A program made the translations under genes and the position numbers. The notes beneath the pieces were generated by a model. The model worked only from the letters and a program-made list of their open reading frames with translations, searched no databases and was not told the origin of the DNA. DNA of 64,000 bases from assembly GCA_910587055.1 (NCBI GenBank), contig CAJUKY010000009.1, forward strand, positions 1 through 64,000, written 5' to 3'. How positions within the stretch are numbered: position 1 is the first letter of the stretch; each line of letters opens with the position of its first letter. This document shows, in pieces, positions 1-7,688 of this stretch. The stretch comes from Candidatus Gastranaerophilales bacterium (lineage in GTDB: Bacteria; Cyanobacteriota; Vampirovibrionia; Gastranaerophilales; Gastranaerophilaceae).

Positions 1-23
1 TAAATTCAACGAAATGAGATAAG

Positions 24-353
24 ATGGGTTTAATTACCGCAACAATCAGAAAGACGCAGCTAAACAACTACAGGCTTGATTTAGAATACAAGATACAGCT
101 TGTTTCTGCTTCAAAATTGAATTTAAGCCAGACCGTTAATGATTTATTGTCTGTTGCAAGTGATTTGGATGCGGATTCACCTGAAGCAAAAGCTTTAGAG
201 AAAAGAAAAGAAAGGCTTTATCTGGTTGAAAAGAAACTGGATGAACAGATGCAAAGATTTGAAACCCAGCTTAAAATGGTTGAGGCAGAACTGCAGTCCT
301 GCAACCAGATGATTGATAAAAATATCCAATACTCTTACGGCGGCGGCAGGTAA
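24..353 (+). CDS. small coiled-coil protein of unknown function
   Basis: A 109-residue, charged, helix-rich protein. Residues 50-95 have heptad-like spacing of Leu, Lys and Glu (ALEKRKERLYLVEKKLDE) and look like a coiled coil. There is no signal peptide or membrane segment, and the C-terminus ends in a short Gly-rich tail (YSYGGGR). The start at ATG 24 is the first in frame; the Shine-Dalgarno is weak. A strong hairpin terminator lies 23 bases past the stop, so this is the last gene of a plus-strand unit that begins outside the window. I do not recognise a family; a structural or secretion-accessory role would be a guess. Confidence 0.6.
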   Translation: MGLITATIRKTQLNNYRLDLEYKIQLVSASKLNLSQTVNDLLSVASDLDADSPEAKALEKRKERLYLVEKKLDEQMQRFETQLKMVEAELQSCNQMIDKNIQYSYGGGR

Positions 354-375
354 GAATAATTGTAAATAAGTTGTG

Positions 376-413
376 CTAAAATGCAGCCAATTCAAAGGCT
401 GCATTTTAGTTAT
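376..413 (+). terminator. rho-independent terminator after the first gene
   Basis: A perfect 13-bp inverted repeat (376-388 with 397-409, arms CTAAAATGCAGCC and its complement) closes an 8-nt loop and is followed by a T-rich tract. It sits between two convergent genes and could also slow transcription coming from leuS, although the minus-side tract is less T-rich. Confidence 0.85.
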
Positions 414-417
414 TTTT

Positions 418-2913
418 TTATTTTACAACAATATTAACCAGTTTATTTGGTACAACGATAGTTTTTACAACAGTTTTGCCTTCAAGGGCGGTTTTTATTT
501 TATCGCTCTCCATAGCAAGAGCTGTTAATTCGTCATTGCTCCTGTTATTTGAAGTTTCAATTTTATCTCTTATTTTACCGTTAATTTGAACAACCAGTGT
601 AACGTCATTAAGTTTTGTAAGATTTTCTTCATATTTCGGCCATTCAAGGTCATGAACGGAATTTTTAACTCCGGCCTTTTCGGCCAGATTTGAATAAATC
701 TCTTCGCTCATAAATACGGCCACGGGTGAGAGCAATTTCAGCATTGAAATTAATGCAAAACTTAACACATTTTTTTCAATCGTGTTTTCATCTTTAACAT
801 AATCATAAATTGCGTTTGTAAGCTCTCTATACCTTGAAACGACTGTATTAAACTGAAATTCATTTTCAATATCGTTTGTTATTTTCTTAATTGAAATATG
901 AACTTCACGAAGAAGCCTGTCGCTTTTAGGATCAAGATTTTCAGGGATTTTATAATCAAGCGTGATTAAATCCTGATATTTTGAATAAAGCCTGTAAACG
1001 CGGCATAAGAATTTATAACAGCCTTCAACTCCTGCATCGGACCAATCAAAATCTCTGGCCGGAGGTGAATCTGAAATTATAAATAATCTTGCGGTATCTG
1101 CTCCGTAATTTGCAAAAATTTCATCGGGGTCTACAGTATTTCCTTTTGATTTAGACATTTTTGAGCCGTCTTTTAATACCATGCCCTGTGTTAAAAGATT
1201 TTTAAAAGGTTCGTCAAAATCCAGCAGGCCGCAGTCTCTGAGTGCTTTTGTGAAAAATCTTGAATAAAGAAGGTGTAAAATAGCATGTTCAATTCCGCCT
1301 ACATATTGATCAACAGGGAGCCATTTATTTACAAGATTTTTATCGAAACATTTTTTATCGTTTTTGGCATCGGCATAACGCATATAATACCAGCTTGAGC
1401 ACATAAATGTATCCATAGTATCAGTTTCACGTTTTGCAGGGCCTCCGCAGACAGGGCATACCGTATTTTCAAAAGTTTTAGAGGTTTTAACTGGCGACAT
1501 TCCCTGAACCGAAAAATCAACATCTGTCGGTAATTTTACAGGCAGCTGGTCATCAGGAACCGGCTGGCAGCCGCATTTTTCACAATAAACAACGGGAATC
1601 GGCGCCCCCCAGTATCTTTGTCTTGAAATAAGCCAATCGCGCAGCCTGTATTGAGTTTTTGCGTATCCAAATCCTTGTTTTTCGGCAAATGCGGTAATTT
1701 TTGCTTTTGCCTCTTCATTGCCAATACCGTTGAATTCGCCTGAATTTACAAGCACGCCGGGGTCTGTGAAAACTTTATCGGGGCTGTAGCTTTCGCCGTT
1801 AATTACTTGAATAATGGGCAGATTGAATTTTTTTGCAAAATCAAAGTCGCGTTCATCATGTGCAGGAACCGCCATAACAGCACCTGTTCCGTAGTCTACG
1901 ATGGCGTAATCAGCTACCCAGATGGGGCAAACACGTCCCGTGAGCGGGTTTATAATATGTGTACCGAGAGGAACACCTGTTTTTACTCTTTCTGTAGAAA
2001 GTCTTTCAATTTCAGACATTCTTCTTGCGTTTTCTCTGTATTTTTCAACAGTTTCGCGGTTATCTGCTGTGGTCAGTTTTTCGATATCAGGATATTCAGG
2101 TGCCACAACAAGATATGTAATACCGAATGCAGTATCTGGGCGGGTGGTATAAACCGGTATTTCAAGCCCGTCTTTGCCGAGTGTTCCGTCTTCGTATTCT
2201 TTTACTTTAAATTTTAAAATTGTACCCTTTGACTTACCTATCCAGTTTGCCTGCATAGTTTTTACGTTATCGCCCCAGCCCGTAAGTTTTTCAAGGTCAT
2301 CAAGCAGAACTTCGGCATAATCCGTTATTTTTAAAAACCACTGTTCAAGGTTTTTCTTTGTAACTTCGCTGTCACAGCGCCAGCATTTGCCGTCTATTAC
2401 CTGCTCATTGGCAAGTACTGTTGCACATTTTTCACACCAGTTAACAGCGGCCCCTTTTTTATAAGCCAGTCCTTTTTTATAAAGCTGCAAAAACAGCCAC
2501 TGGGTCCATTTATAATAATCTTCCTTACAGGTTGCAACTTCTCTGTCCCAATCAACTGAAAGCCCCAGCATTTTAAGCTGTTTTTTCATATAAGAAATAT
2601 TTTTATCAGTCCATTCGGCAGGATTTGCGCCATGCTGAATTGCGGCATTTTCCGCAGGAAGCCCGAAGCTGTCCCAGCCCATGGGGTGCAAAACATTATA
2701 GCCCATTGCTTTTTTGAACCTTGCAATAACATCGGTTATTGTATAATTTCTGACATGGCCCATGTGAAGCTTGCCTGAAGGGTATGGAAACATAGAAAGC
2801 GCATAATATTTCGGTTTATCGGAATTGTCAAATGTTTTAAAAACCTTATTTTCTTCCCAGATATCAAGCCATTTTTTTTCAATTTTTGAAGGAAAATATT
2901 CACTTGTTAACAT
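418..2913 (-). CDS. leuS: leucyl-tRNA synthetase
   Basis: Charges tRNA-Leu with leucine in the cytoplasm; class I synthetase. The HIGH signature appears as PYPSGKLHMGH at residues 43-53 and the KMSKS loop as DGSKMSKSKGN near residue 580. Two Cys pairs near residues 159-180 (CEKC and CWRC) and a further Cys group after the editing domain fit zinc-ribbon insertions. The editing (CP1) domain lies between about 220 and 420 and contains the TTRPDT motif. The 831-residue length is normal for bacterial LeuRS. It lies 114 bases downstream of the oxidoreductase operon, so it may have its own promoter. No missing residue was seen. Confidence 0.98.
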   Translation of the reverse strand: MLTSEYFPSKIEKKWLDIWEENKVFKTFDNSDKPKYYALSMFPYPSGKLHMGHVRNYTITDVIARFKKAMGYNVLHPMGWDSFGLPAENAAIQHGANPAEWTDKNISYMKKQLKMLGLSVDWDREVATCKEDYYKWTQWLFLQLYKKGLAYKKGAAVNWCEKCATVLANEQVIDGKCWRCDSEVTKKNLEQWFLKITDYAEVLLDDLEKLTGWGDNVKTMQANWIGKSKGTILKFKVKEYEDGTLGKDGLEIPVYTTRPDTAFGITYLVVAPEYPDIEKLTTADNRETVEKYRENARRMSEIERLSTERVKTGVPLGTHIINPLTGRVCPIWVADYAIVDYGTGAVMAVPAHDERDFDFAKKFNLPIIQVINGESYSPDKVFTDPGVLVNSGEFNGIGNEEAKAKITAFAEKQGFGYAKTQYRLRDWLISRQRYWGAPIPVVYCEKCGCQPVPDDQLPVKLPTDVDFSVQGMSPVKTSKTFENTVCPVCGGPAKRETDTMDTFMCSSWYYMRYADAKNDKKCFDKNLVNKWLPVDQYVGGIEHAILHLLYSRFFTKALRDCGLLDFDEPFKNLLTQGMVLKDGSKMSKSKGNTVDPDEIFANYGADTARLFIISDSPPARDFDWSDAGVEGCYKFLCRVYRLYSKYQDLITLDYKIPENLDPKSDRLLREVHISIKKITNDIENEFQFNTVVSRYRELTNAIYDYVKDENTIEKNVLSFALISMLKLLSPVAVFMSEEIYSNLAEKAGVKNSVHDLEWPKYEENLTKLNDVTLVVQINGKIRDKIETSNNRSNDELTALAMESDKIKTALEGKTVVKTIVVPNKLVNIVVK

Positions 2914-3027
2914 ATGCTTTCTCTCTTTGCTCCCTATTTTTTATGTTTGTCAAAAAAAATTATACCTTAAACAAAAATTAATTTTACACGCGGCTCCTGT
3001 TTGCATACCGCAGAACGGCAGAATAAT

Positions 3028-3237
3028 TTAGCCTCCGCCCGCAAAGCTTACTATTTCAATGCTGTCGCCATCTTTTATTAATGTTGAATTGTAATCTTCT
3101 TTGTTTATTATTTTTAAATTTAATTCAACGGCAAAAAAACCTTTTAAATTACGAATTTCAACCAGTTCGGCGACCGATAAAGCGCCATTTTCCGTTTTGA
3201 ATTCTTTTTTCTCTCCGTTTAGAATAATATTTATCAT
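3028..3237 (-). CDS. thiS: ThiS/MoaD-type sulfur carrier protein
   Basis: A 69-residue beta-grasp protein starting MINIILNGEKKE and ending in GGG, the flexible tail that ThiS-family carriers use for adenylation and thiocarboxylate formation. IKDGDSIEIVSFAGGG near the end matches the family's usual last strand and tail. I start it at ATG 3237 because GGGTG lies a suitable distance upstream; a GTG at 3246 would add three residues and overlap the preceding gene. It is the last gene of the 2-oxoacid:ferredoxin oxidoreductase operon, an odd place for a thiamine-pathway gene, although that enzyme uses thiamine diphosphate. Its activating enzyme could be the ThiF-like protein at 31054-31791. ThiS is the best call, but another small carrier is possible. 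Confidence 0.8.
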   Translation of the reverse strand: MINIILNGEKKEFKTENGALSVAELVEIRNLKGFFAVELNLKIINKEDYNSTLIKDGDSIEIVSFAGGG

Positions 3238-3239
3238 TT

Positions 3240-3824
3240 TCAGCACCCTATTTTTTCCAAGGTTTTATTTTGCGTAGTTTTTATCAGGTTGTATCCTGCC
3301 TCAAATGATTCAATATTAAATTTTAAAAATTCCGGTTTTTTGGCTGAAGATATCTTCTCAAGTGCTTTTATAACGCTGCCTTTTGTCAGAATACCGGTTT
3401 TTTTTATCAAAAGACCGAGTGCCGTAATATTTAAAAGCATTTTTCCTTTTGAATGTGCGGCAAGGTCTGAAAGCGGCTCTAACACATATTCTATATCGTT
3501 TCTTAAGGGTCTTTTTCCGGTCATGGAGGAATTTACAACAGCAGTACCGTTTTTTGCCACAACATTTTCAAATTTATCAATTGCAGCCTTACTTAAAAAT
3601 ATTCCATAATCTGCTTCATCAAAGATGGGTGATGCAATTTCGCTGTTTGAAATCGTAACAAAACAGTTTGCGCTTCCGCCGCGCATTTCAGCGCCGTAAG
3701 ATGGTATCCAGGTTGTTTTTTTACCTTCTATCATTGCAGCTTCCGCAAGAGCGGTTCCCAAAAATAAAACTCCTTGTCCGCCAAAGCCTGCAACTATAAT
3801 ACGTTTTTCAGAATTTGAATTCAT
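3240..3824 (-). CDS. 2-oxoacid:ferredoxin oxidoreductase, gamma subunit
   Basis: A 194-residue protein of the pyruvate/ketoisovalerate oxidoreductase gamma domain, recognised by the N-terminal IIVAGFGGQGVLFLGTALAE and by WIPSYGAEMRGGSANC near residue 40. In this family the gamma subunit contributes to the CoA-binding part of the complex. It sits directly after the TPP-binding beta subunit (12-nt gap) and the ThiS-like gene follows it, so all are probably co-transcribed. The set resembles clostridial VorABCD or KorABCD; substrate (branched-chain 2-oxoacid versus 2-oxoglutarate) cannot be fixed from sequence alone. Confidence 0.9.
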   Translation of the reverse strand: MNSNSEKRIIVAGFGGQGVLFLGTALAEAAMIEGKKTTWIPSYGAEMRGGSANCFVTISNSEIASPIFDEADYGIFLSKAAIDKFENVVAKNGTAVVNSSMTGKRPLRNDIEYVLEPLSDLAAHSKGKMLLNITALGLLIKKTGILTKGSVIKALEKISSAKKPEFLKFNIESFEAGYNLIKTTQNKTLEKIGC

Positions 3825-3835
3825 AAATAAACTTT

Positions 3836-4639
3836 CTAACCCTCTTTTCTTAAGGTGTCTTGAGCGGCAAAATCTTTTGTAATATCTTTTAAAAGACCTA
3901 TTTTGTGTACTTTTGAAATTTCATTTTGAATGTAGCCAAGCGAATCAACAGGAGAAAGTTTCCAGCCTGTCGGACATGCGCATAAAACTTCTATAAATGA
4001 AAATCCAAGTCCGTTCAATTGATTTTGAAATCCCTTTTTAATCGCAGCTTTTGTTTTTAAAATACTCTGCGGATTGTAAATTCCTGTTCTTTCAACATAT
4101 ACGGCTCCGTCGCAAAGTGCCACCATTTCCGCAATTCTTACGGGATAGCCGTTTTTTTTCGGGTCGCGTCCCTGTTTTGTGGTTGTGGTTTTTTGCCCTA
4201 AAATACTTGTGGCGCTTGCTTGACCGCCTGTCATGCCAAAATTTGTATTATTGATACAGATTGTTGTAATATTTTCGCCGCGGCATGCTGTATGAATTGT
4301 TTCATTCATGCCTATTGTTGCCGCATCCCCGTCACCCTGATAGGTAAAGACTATTCTATCGGGCTTTGCGCGTTTTACACCTGTTGCAACACAGGGTGCT
4401 CTGCCGTGTGAAGAGCCTACTATATCAAGGTCATAGAATTTTTCCATACTGATAGAACACCCGACAGATGCCACAGCAATGGTTTTTCCCTGTATGCCGA
4501 GTTCGTCAATTACTTCCGCCACAAGTCTTAACACTATTCCATGTCCGCAGCCCGCACAGAAAGGGTAATCATAATTTTTCTGTATTGTTTTTGGTCTTTC
4601 AAAGACTTTCTTTTGTATATTTGACGGAGTGTTTAGCAT
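3836..4639 (-). CDS. 2-oxoacid:ferredoxin oxidoreductase, TPP-binding beta subunit
   Basis: Binds thiamine diphosphate and starts decarboxylation of the 2-oxoacid. The 267-residue sequence has the FCAGCGHG motif near residue 28 and the TPP-magnesium site as GDGDAATIGMNE followed by NNTNFGMTGGQ. CACPTGW near residue 210 is also typical. The ATG at 4639 lies inside the end of the alpha gene (7-nt overlap), which indicates translational coupling. Neighbouring alpha, gamma and delta subunits complete the complex. Homologues are annotated as VorA or KorB; the VorB-like alpha subunit favours the first. Confidence 0.92.
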   Translation of the reverse strand: MLNTPSNIQKKVFERPKTIQKNYDYPFCAGCGHGIVLRLVAEVIDELGIQGKTIAVASVGCSISMEKFYDLDIVGSSHGRAPCVATGVKRAKPDRIVFTYQGDGDAATIGMNETIHTACRGENITTICINNTNFGMTGGQASATSILGQKTTTTKQGRDPKKNGYPVRIAEMVALCDGAVYVERTGIYNPQSILKTKAAIKKGFQNQLNGLGFSFIEVLCACPTGWKLSPVDSLGYIQNEISKVHKIGLLKDITKDFAAQDTLRKEG

Positions 4640-5727
4640 ATTGCACCTGCTTTCGGGGCGGAATATTTTTTTGAAAGTTCTGAAAGTTTTTCTATAATTT
4701 CATGTCCTTTAACAACTTCACCGCCTAATTTTGAAAGAAGTTCAACAGGGCAAATACCTTCTATTGCAGCTTTTACATCTAAAAGCATCTGTCCTTCATT
4801 TAATTCTATATCTAAAATTACTTTTTTGCCCTTAGCAGCCTTTTTGAGCTGGTCTGACGGGAACGGCCAAACCGTAATCGGTCTGAATAACCCCGCTTTT
4901 ATGCCTGCCTTTCTTGCCTGTGTTACAACGCTTTTTGCTACTCTTGCAACAGTGCCGAAGGCTGTAATTAAAATTTCCGCATCATCTGTCATAAATTCTT
5001 CATACATCACTTCGTCTGCCTGAATTTGTGCGTATTTAGTCTGCAGCCTGTCATTCAGACGGGGCAGGTCATCCCCTTGCATATGCAGTGAAACAAGCTT
5101 TCTGAAGGGTCTTTTATTAGCTCCTTCGCCTATGCCGTCTGCCTCCCAGCTTGAAGTATCCGGAATTTTGTAATTAAACGGCTTTATTTCAACAGGCTCC
5201 ATCATTTGTCCTATGATGCCGTCTGCAAGAAGCATTGCAGGATTTCTGTATTTAAAAGCAAGATAGAAAGTTTTATAGGTTAATTCGACAGCTTCATTTA
5301 TTGATGCGGGAGCCAGTACAATTGTTCTGTAATCACCATTTCCGCCGCCCTTTGTAGCTTGAAAATAATCCCCCTGAGACGGTGTGATATTTCCCAAACC
5401 GGGGCCTGCACGCATTACGCTTATAATTACACCGGGAATTTCGGCTGTTGCCATGGCTGAAATTGCTTCCTGCATCAGGGCTATAGCGCATGAGGATGAA
5501 CTTGTCATGCTCAAGGTGCCTGTGGAAGCCGCACCTATCAGCATATTTACGGCAGCAAGTTCCGATTCTGCGCTGATGTATGTTCTGCCGAGTTTCGGCA
5601 TTTCATCGCTCATAAATTCGCCGATTTCATTCTGCGGGGTTATGGGATAGCCGAAATAACACTCCAAACCTGCATTTATAGCTGCTTGAGCAATGGCTTT
5701 ATTTCCCTTCATTAAAACTTTTGCCAT
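4633..5727 (-). CDS. vorB: 2-oxoacid:ferredoxin oxidoreductase, alpha subunit (VorB-like)
   Basis: A 364-residue catalytic alpha subunit that oxidises a 2-oxoacid to its acyl-CoA while reducing ferredoxin. The start MAKVLMKGNKAIAQAAI and GYPITPQNEI at residues 27-36 closely resemble 3-methyl-2-oxobutanoate dehydrogenase subunit VorB of anaerobic Firmicutes. The domain I signature (SSSSCAIALMQEAISAM) and the domain II region ITAFGTVARVAKS after residue 250 are both present. It follows the ferredoxin subunit by only 3 bases and overlaps the beta gene. A 2-oxoglutarate enzyme (KorA) is the main alternative. Confidence 0.88.
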   Translation of the reverse strand: MAKVLMKGNKAIAQAAINAGLECYFGYPITPQNEIGEFMSDEMPKLGRTYISAESELAAVNMLIGAASTGTLSMTSSSSCAIALMQEAISAMATAEIPGVIISVMRAGPGLGNITPSQGDYFQATKGGGNGDYRTIVLAPASINEAVELTYKTFYLAFKYRNPAMLLADGIIGQMMEPVEIKPFNYKIPDTSSWEADGIGEGANKRPFRKLVSLHMQGDDLPRLNDRLQTKYAQIQADEVMYEEFMTDDAEILITAFGTVARVAKSVVTQARKAGIKAGLFRPITVWPFPSDQLKKAAKGKKVILDIELNEGQMLLDVKAAIEGICPVELLSKLGGEVVKGHEIIEKLSELSKKYSAPKAGAIC

Positions 5728-5730
5728 AAA

Positions 5731-5940
5731 TTATTTATAGACCTCTTTTATTGCAATATCCGGACAGCTTATAGCACAAAGCGCACAACCGATGCAGGTA
5801 TTTTCTTTTTCATTAAAAACCGCAAATTTGACTCCGTGCGAATTGGTTTCGTCACCAATTTCTATAAGCTTTTTCGGACACACATTGACACATATGCCGC
5901 AGGCTTTGCATTTCTCTTTATCAATTACAATGTTTGGCAT
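5731..5940 (-). CDS. 2-oxoacid:ferredoxin oxidoreductase, delta (ferredoxin) subunit
   Basis: A 69-residue 2x[4Fe-4S] ferredoxin-type protein. Two CxxCxxCxxxCP motifs are visible: CKACGICVNVCP near residue 12 and CIGCALCAISCP near residue 49. It is the first gene of the operon, and the complex uses such a subunit to pass electrons from TPP-bound intermediates to soluble ferredoxin. About 170 bases separate it from the divergent azlC gene, so a promoter lies there. The electrons could feed the hydrogenase encoded at 17.7-21.9 kb. Confidence 0.92.
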   Translation of the reverse strand: MPNIVIDKEKCKACGICVNVCPKKLIEIGDETNSHGVKFAVFNEKENTCIGCALCAISCPDIAIKEVYK

Positions 5941-6111
5941 AACACCATCTTAACACTTGAATATTAAATAGTACAAAATAAAAATTTTAAATTTACAATT
6001 TACAACAATTGATAATTTAAAAGGTTTAAACTATAATTGCAGAACTTATTTTGCGGAAGTTATGAATTTGCTAAATTACTGTCTTTAAAGTGGATTTATA
6101 AAAGAGGAAAA

Positions 6112-6807
6112 ATGAAATTAAAAACTTTCAAATTGGCTTTAACATATACTATGCCTATCTGTGCAGGTTTTTTGTTTCTTGGAATTTCTTATGGTTTTTT
6201 AATGCAGAGTAAGGGCTTTTCCTTTGTATATCCTATGCTTACAAGCTTTTTTGTATTTGCAGGCTCTATGGAATTTGTTACGGCAGATTTGCTTCTTGAA
6301 CCTTTTAATCCACTTCATGCTTTTATTTTGACTCTTATTGTGAATGCGAGGCACATTTTTTATGGTATATCTATGCTTAAAAAATATGCCAATACCGGAA
6401 AAATTAAGCCATATCTTATTTTTGGAATGTGTGATGAATCTTTTTCGATAAATTGTACAACCAGACTGCCGGATGACGTTGATAAAACTCTTTTTATGTT
6501 TTTTGTGACTTTTTTAAATCATATTTGGTGGGTGCTGGGTTCCACTATTGGCGGGCTTTTGGGGTATGTTATTCATTTTAATACCAAGGGTATAGATTTT
6601 GTTTTGACCGCACTTTTTGTAACGCTTTTTGTAAATCAGTGGAATGAAAGTAAAAATCATAATCCTGCCCTTGCAGGCCTGTTTTCGGCTTTAATTTGTC
6701 TTTTGATTTTTGGTCCCGAAGGGTTTGTAATTCCTTCCATGTTCTTAATTCTCCTTTATTTTTTAACAGATAAAAAACAATTGGCAAGGAGGGTTGAATG
6801 CCGCTGA
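6112..6807 (+). CDS. azlC: AzlC-family branched-chain amino acid exporter, large subunit
   Basis: A membrane protein of about 231 residues with several hydrophobic segments. FLFLGISYGFLM, SFFVFAGSMEFV and LIVNARHIFYG are typical AzlC signatures. With AzlD it forms an exporter of branched-chain or related amino acids. I place the start at ATG 6112 because an AGAGGA ribosome site lies just ahead; an earlier in-frame ATG at 6037 has no such site and would add a non-conserved leader. The end overlaps azlD by 10 bases. Confidence 0.9.
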   Translation: MKLKTFKLALTYTMPICAGFLFLGISYGFLMQSKGFSFVYPMLTSFFVFAGSMEFVTADLLLEPFNPLHAFILTLIVNARHIFYGISMLKKYANTGKIKPYLIFGMCDESFSINCTTRLPDDVDKTLFMFFVTFLNHIWWVLGSTIGGLLGYVIHFNTKGIDFVLTALFVTLFVNQWNESKNHNPALAGLFSALICLLIFGPEGFVIPSMFLILLYFLTDKKQLARRVECR

Positions 6808-7151
6808 TTGAAAGAGTTTTAACCATAGTTATCGTGGTTTTTGGAACCATGTTTACAAGATTTATCTCTTTTATGATTTTTCCCGAGGGAAAACGGGTGC
6901 CAGTTTATATTATCCGTTTGGGGCGGGTTTTGCCTTATTCCATGATGGGGCTTCTGGTTGTTTATTCTATGAAAAATGTTTTAATTAAAGAAAATCTGTT
7001 AGCCGGAAACCACGGTATTGCAGAACTTATATCCGTTATTTTTATAATTTTGCTGCAAAAATGGAAGAAAAATATGCTTTTGAGTATACTTTTAGGGACT
7101 GTTTTTTACATGTTCCTTGTACAAAAAATCTTTGTACATATATACATGTAA
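6798..7151 (+). CDS. azlD: AzlD-family branched-chain amino acid exporter, small subunit
   Basis: A 117-residue integral membrane protein with about four hydrophobic segments. FGTMFTRFISFMIFP near the N-terminus and GRVLPYSMMGLLVVYSM match AzlD. A consensus AAGGAGG site sits inside the end of azlC before the ATG, so the two are translationally coupled. AzlD is the small partner needed by AzlC for export. A hairpin follows the stop. Confidence 0.9.
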   Translation: MPLIERVLTIVIVVFGTMFTRFISFMIFPEGKRVPVYIIRLGRVLPYSMMGLLVVYSMKNVLIKENLLAGNHGIAELISVIFIILLQKWKKNMLLSILLGTVFYMFLVQKIFVHIYM

Positions 7152-7155
7152 AAAA

Positions 7156-7191
7156 CAGTGTTTAAAGGCATTTTGAGGATTATAAACACTG
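7156..7191 (+). terminator. probable terminator after azlCD
   Basis: A 9-bp inverted repeat (CAGTGTTTA at 7156-7164, complement at 7183-7191) with an 18-nt loop is followed by CTTTT. The U-tract is short, so this is a moderate call. It lies between convergent azlD and the PII gene. Confidence 0.5.
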
Positions 7192-7242
7192 CTTTTCCTG
7201 TAATTTTCAGCACTATAGCTTGTTTGAGCTACTCAGGTTTTG

Positions 7243-7581
7243 TTATATGGCGTCTTTTCCGGTTTCACCTGTGCGGATTTTTATTGCGTTTTCAATGGGT
7301 ATGATAAAAATTTTACCGTCTCCAATCTGTCCGCTGCGCGCATTTTCAAGAATTATTTTTACGACATCATCCACCTTTTCATCGTTTAACACGATTTCAA
7401 TTTTTGATTTCGGTACAAATGATACACACATTTCGCTGTCACGGTACACTTCCGTGTGCCCGCCTTGATTGCCAAAGCCTTCGACGTTTGAAACCGTCAT
7501 TCCTCCTATACCTATTGAGTCTAGCTTGTTTTTTATAATTTCAACCACGTAAGGTCTAACTATAGCTTCAATTTTTTTCAT
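7243..7581 (-). CDS. glnB: PII nitrogen regulatory protein
   Basis: A 112-residue PII signal protein that senses 2-oxoglutarate and ATP/ADP and typically controls the neighbouring ammonium channel. GFGNQGGHTEVY at residues 35-46 is the T-loop start, and SGQIGDGKIF near residue 84 is the B-loop. Aligned by position with E. coli GlnB, Tyr46 is kept, but Tyr51, the uridylylation site, is Met, and residue 49 is Ser, the residue phosphorylated in cyanobacterial PII. Residue 40 is Gly instead of Lys. It lies 107 bases downstream of amt on the same strand, the usual amt-PII pairing, so it could equally be called glnK. Confidence 0.95.
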   Translation of the reverse strand: MKKIEAIVRPYVVEIIKNKLDSIGIGGMTVSNVEGFGNQGGHTEVYRDSEMCVSFVPKSKIEIVLNDEKVDDVVKIILENARSGQIGDGKIFIIPIENAIKIRTGETGKDAI

Positions 7582-7688
7582 TTTTTTTAATCCTTATTTT
7601 TTAAAAGTCTTGTGCAGGGAGACTTTTTAATGTTTTTTTGACTAATTTTAGCACATTTTACATTTTTTTAATTTTTTAAAGCCGGAAA

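Noticed and set aside
1807..2217. 136-codon plus-strand ORF inside leuS
   Set aside because: Shadow of leuS on the opposite strand; no ribosome site and Cys-rich nonsense composition.
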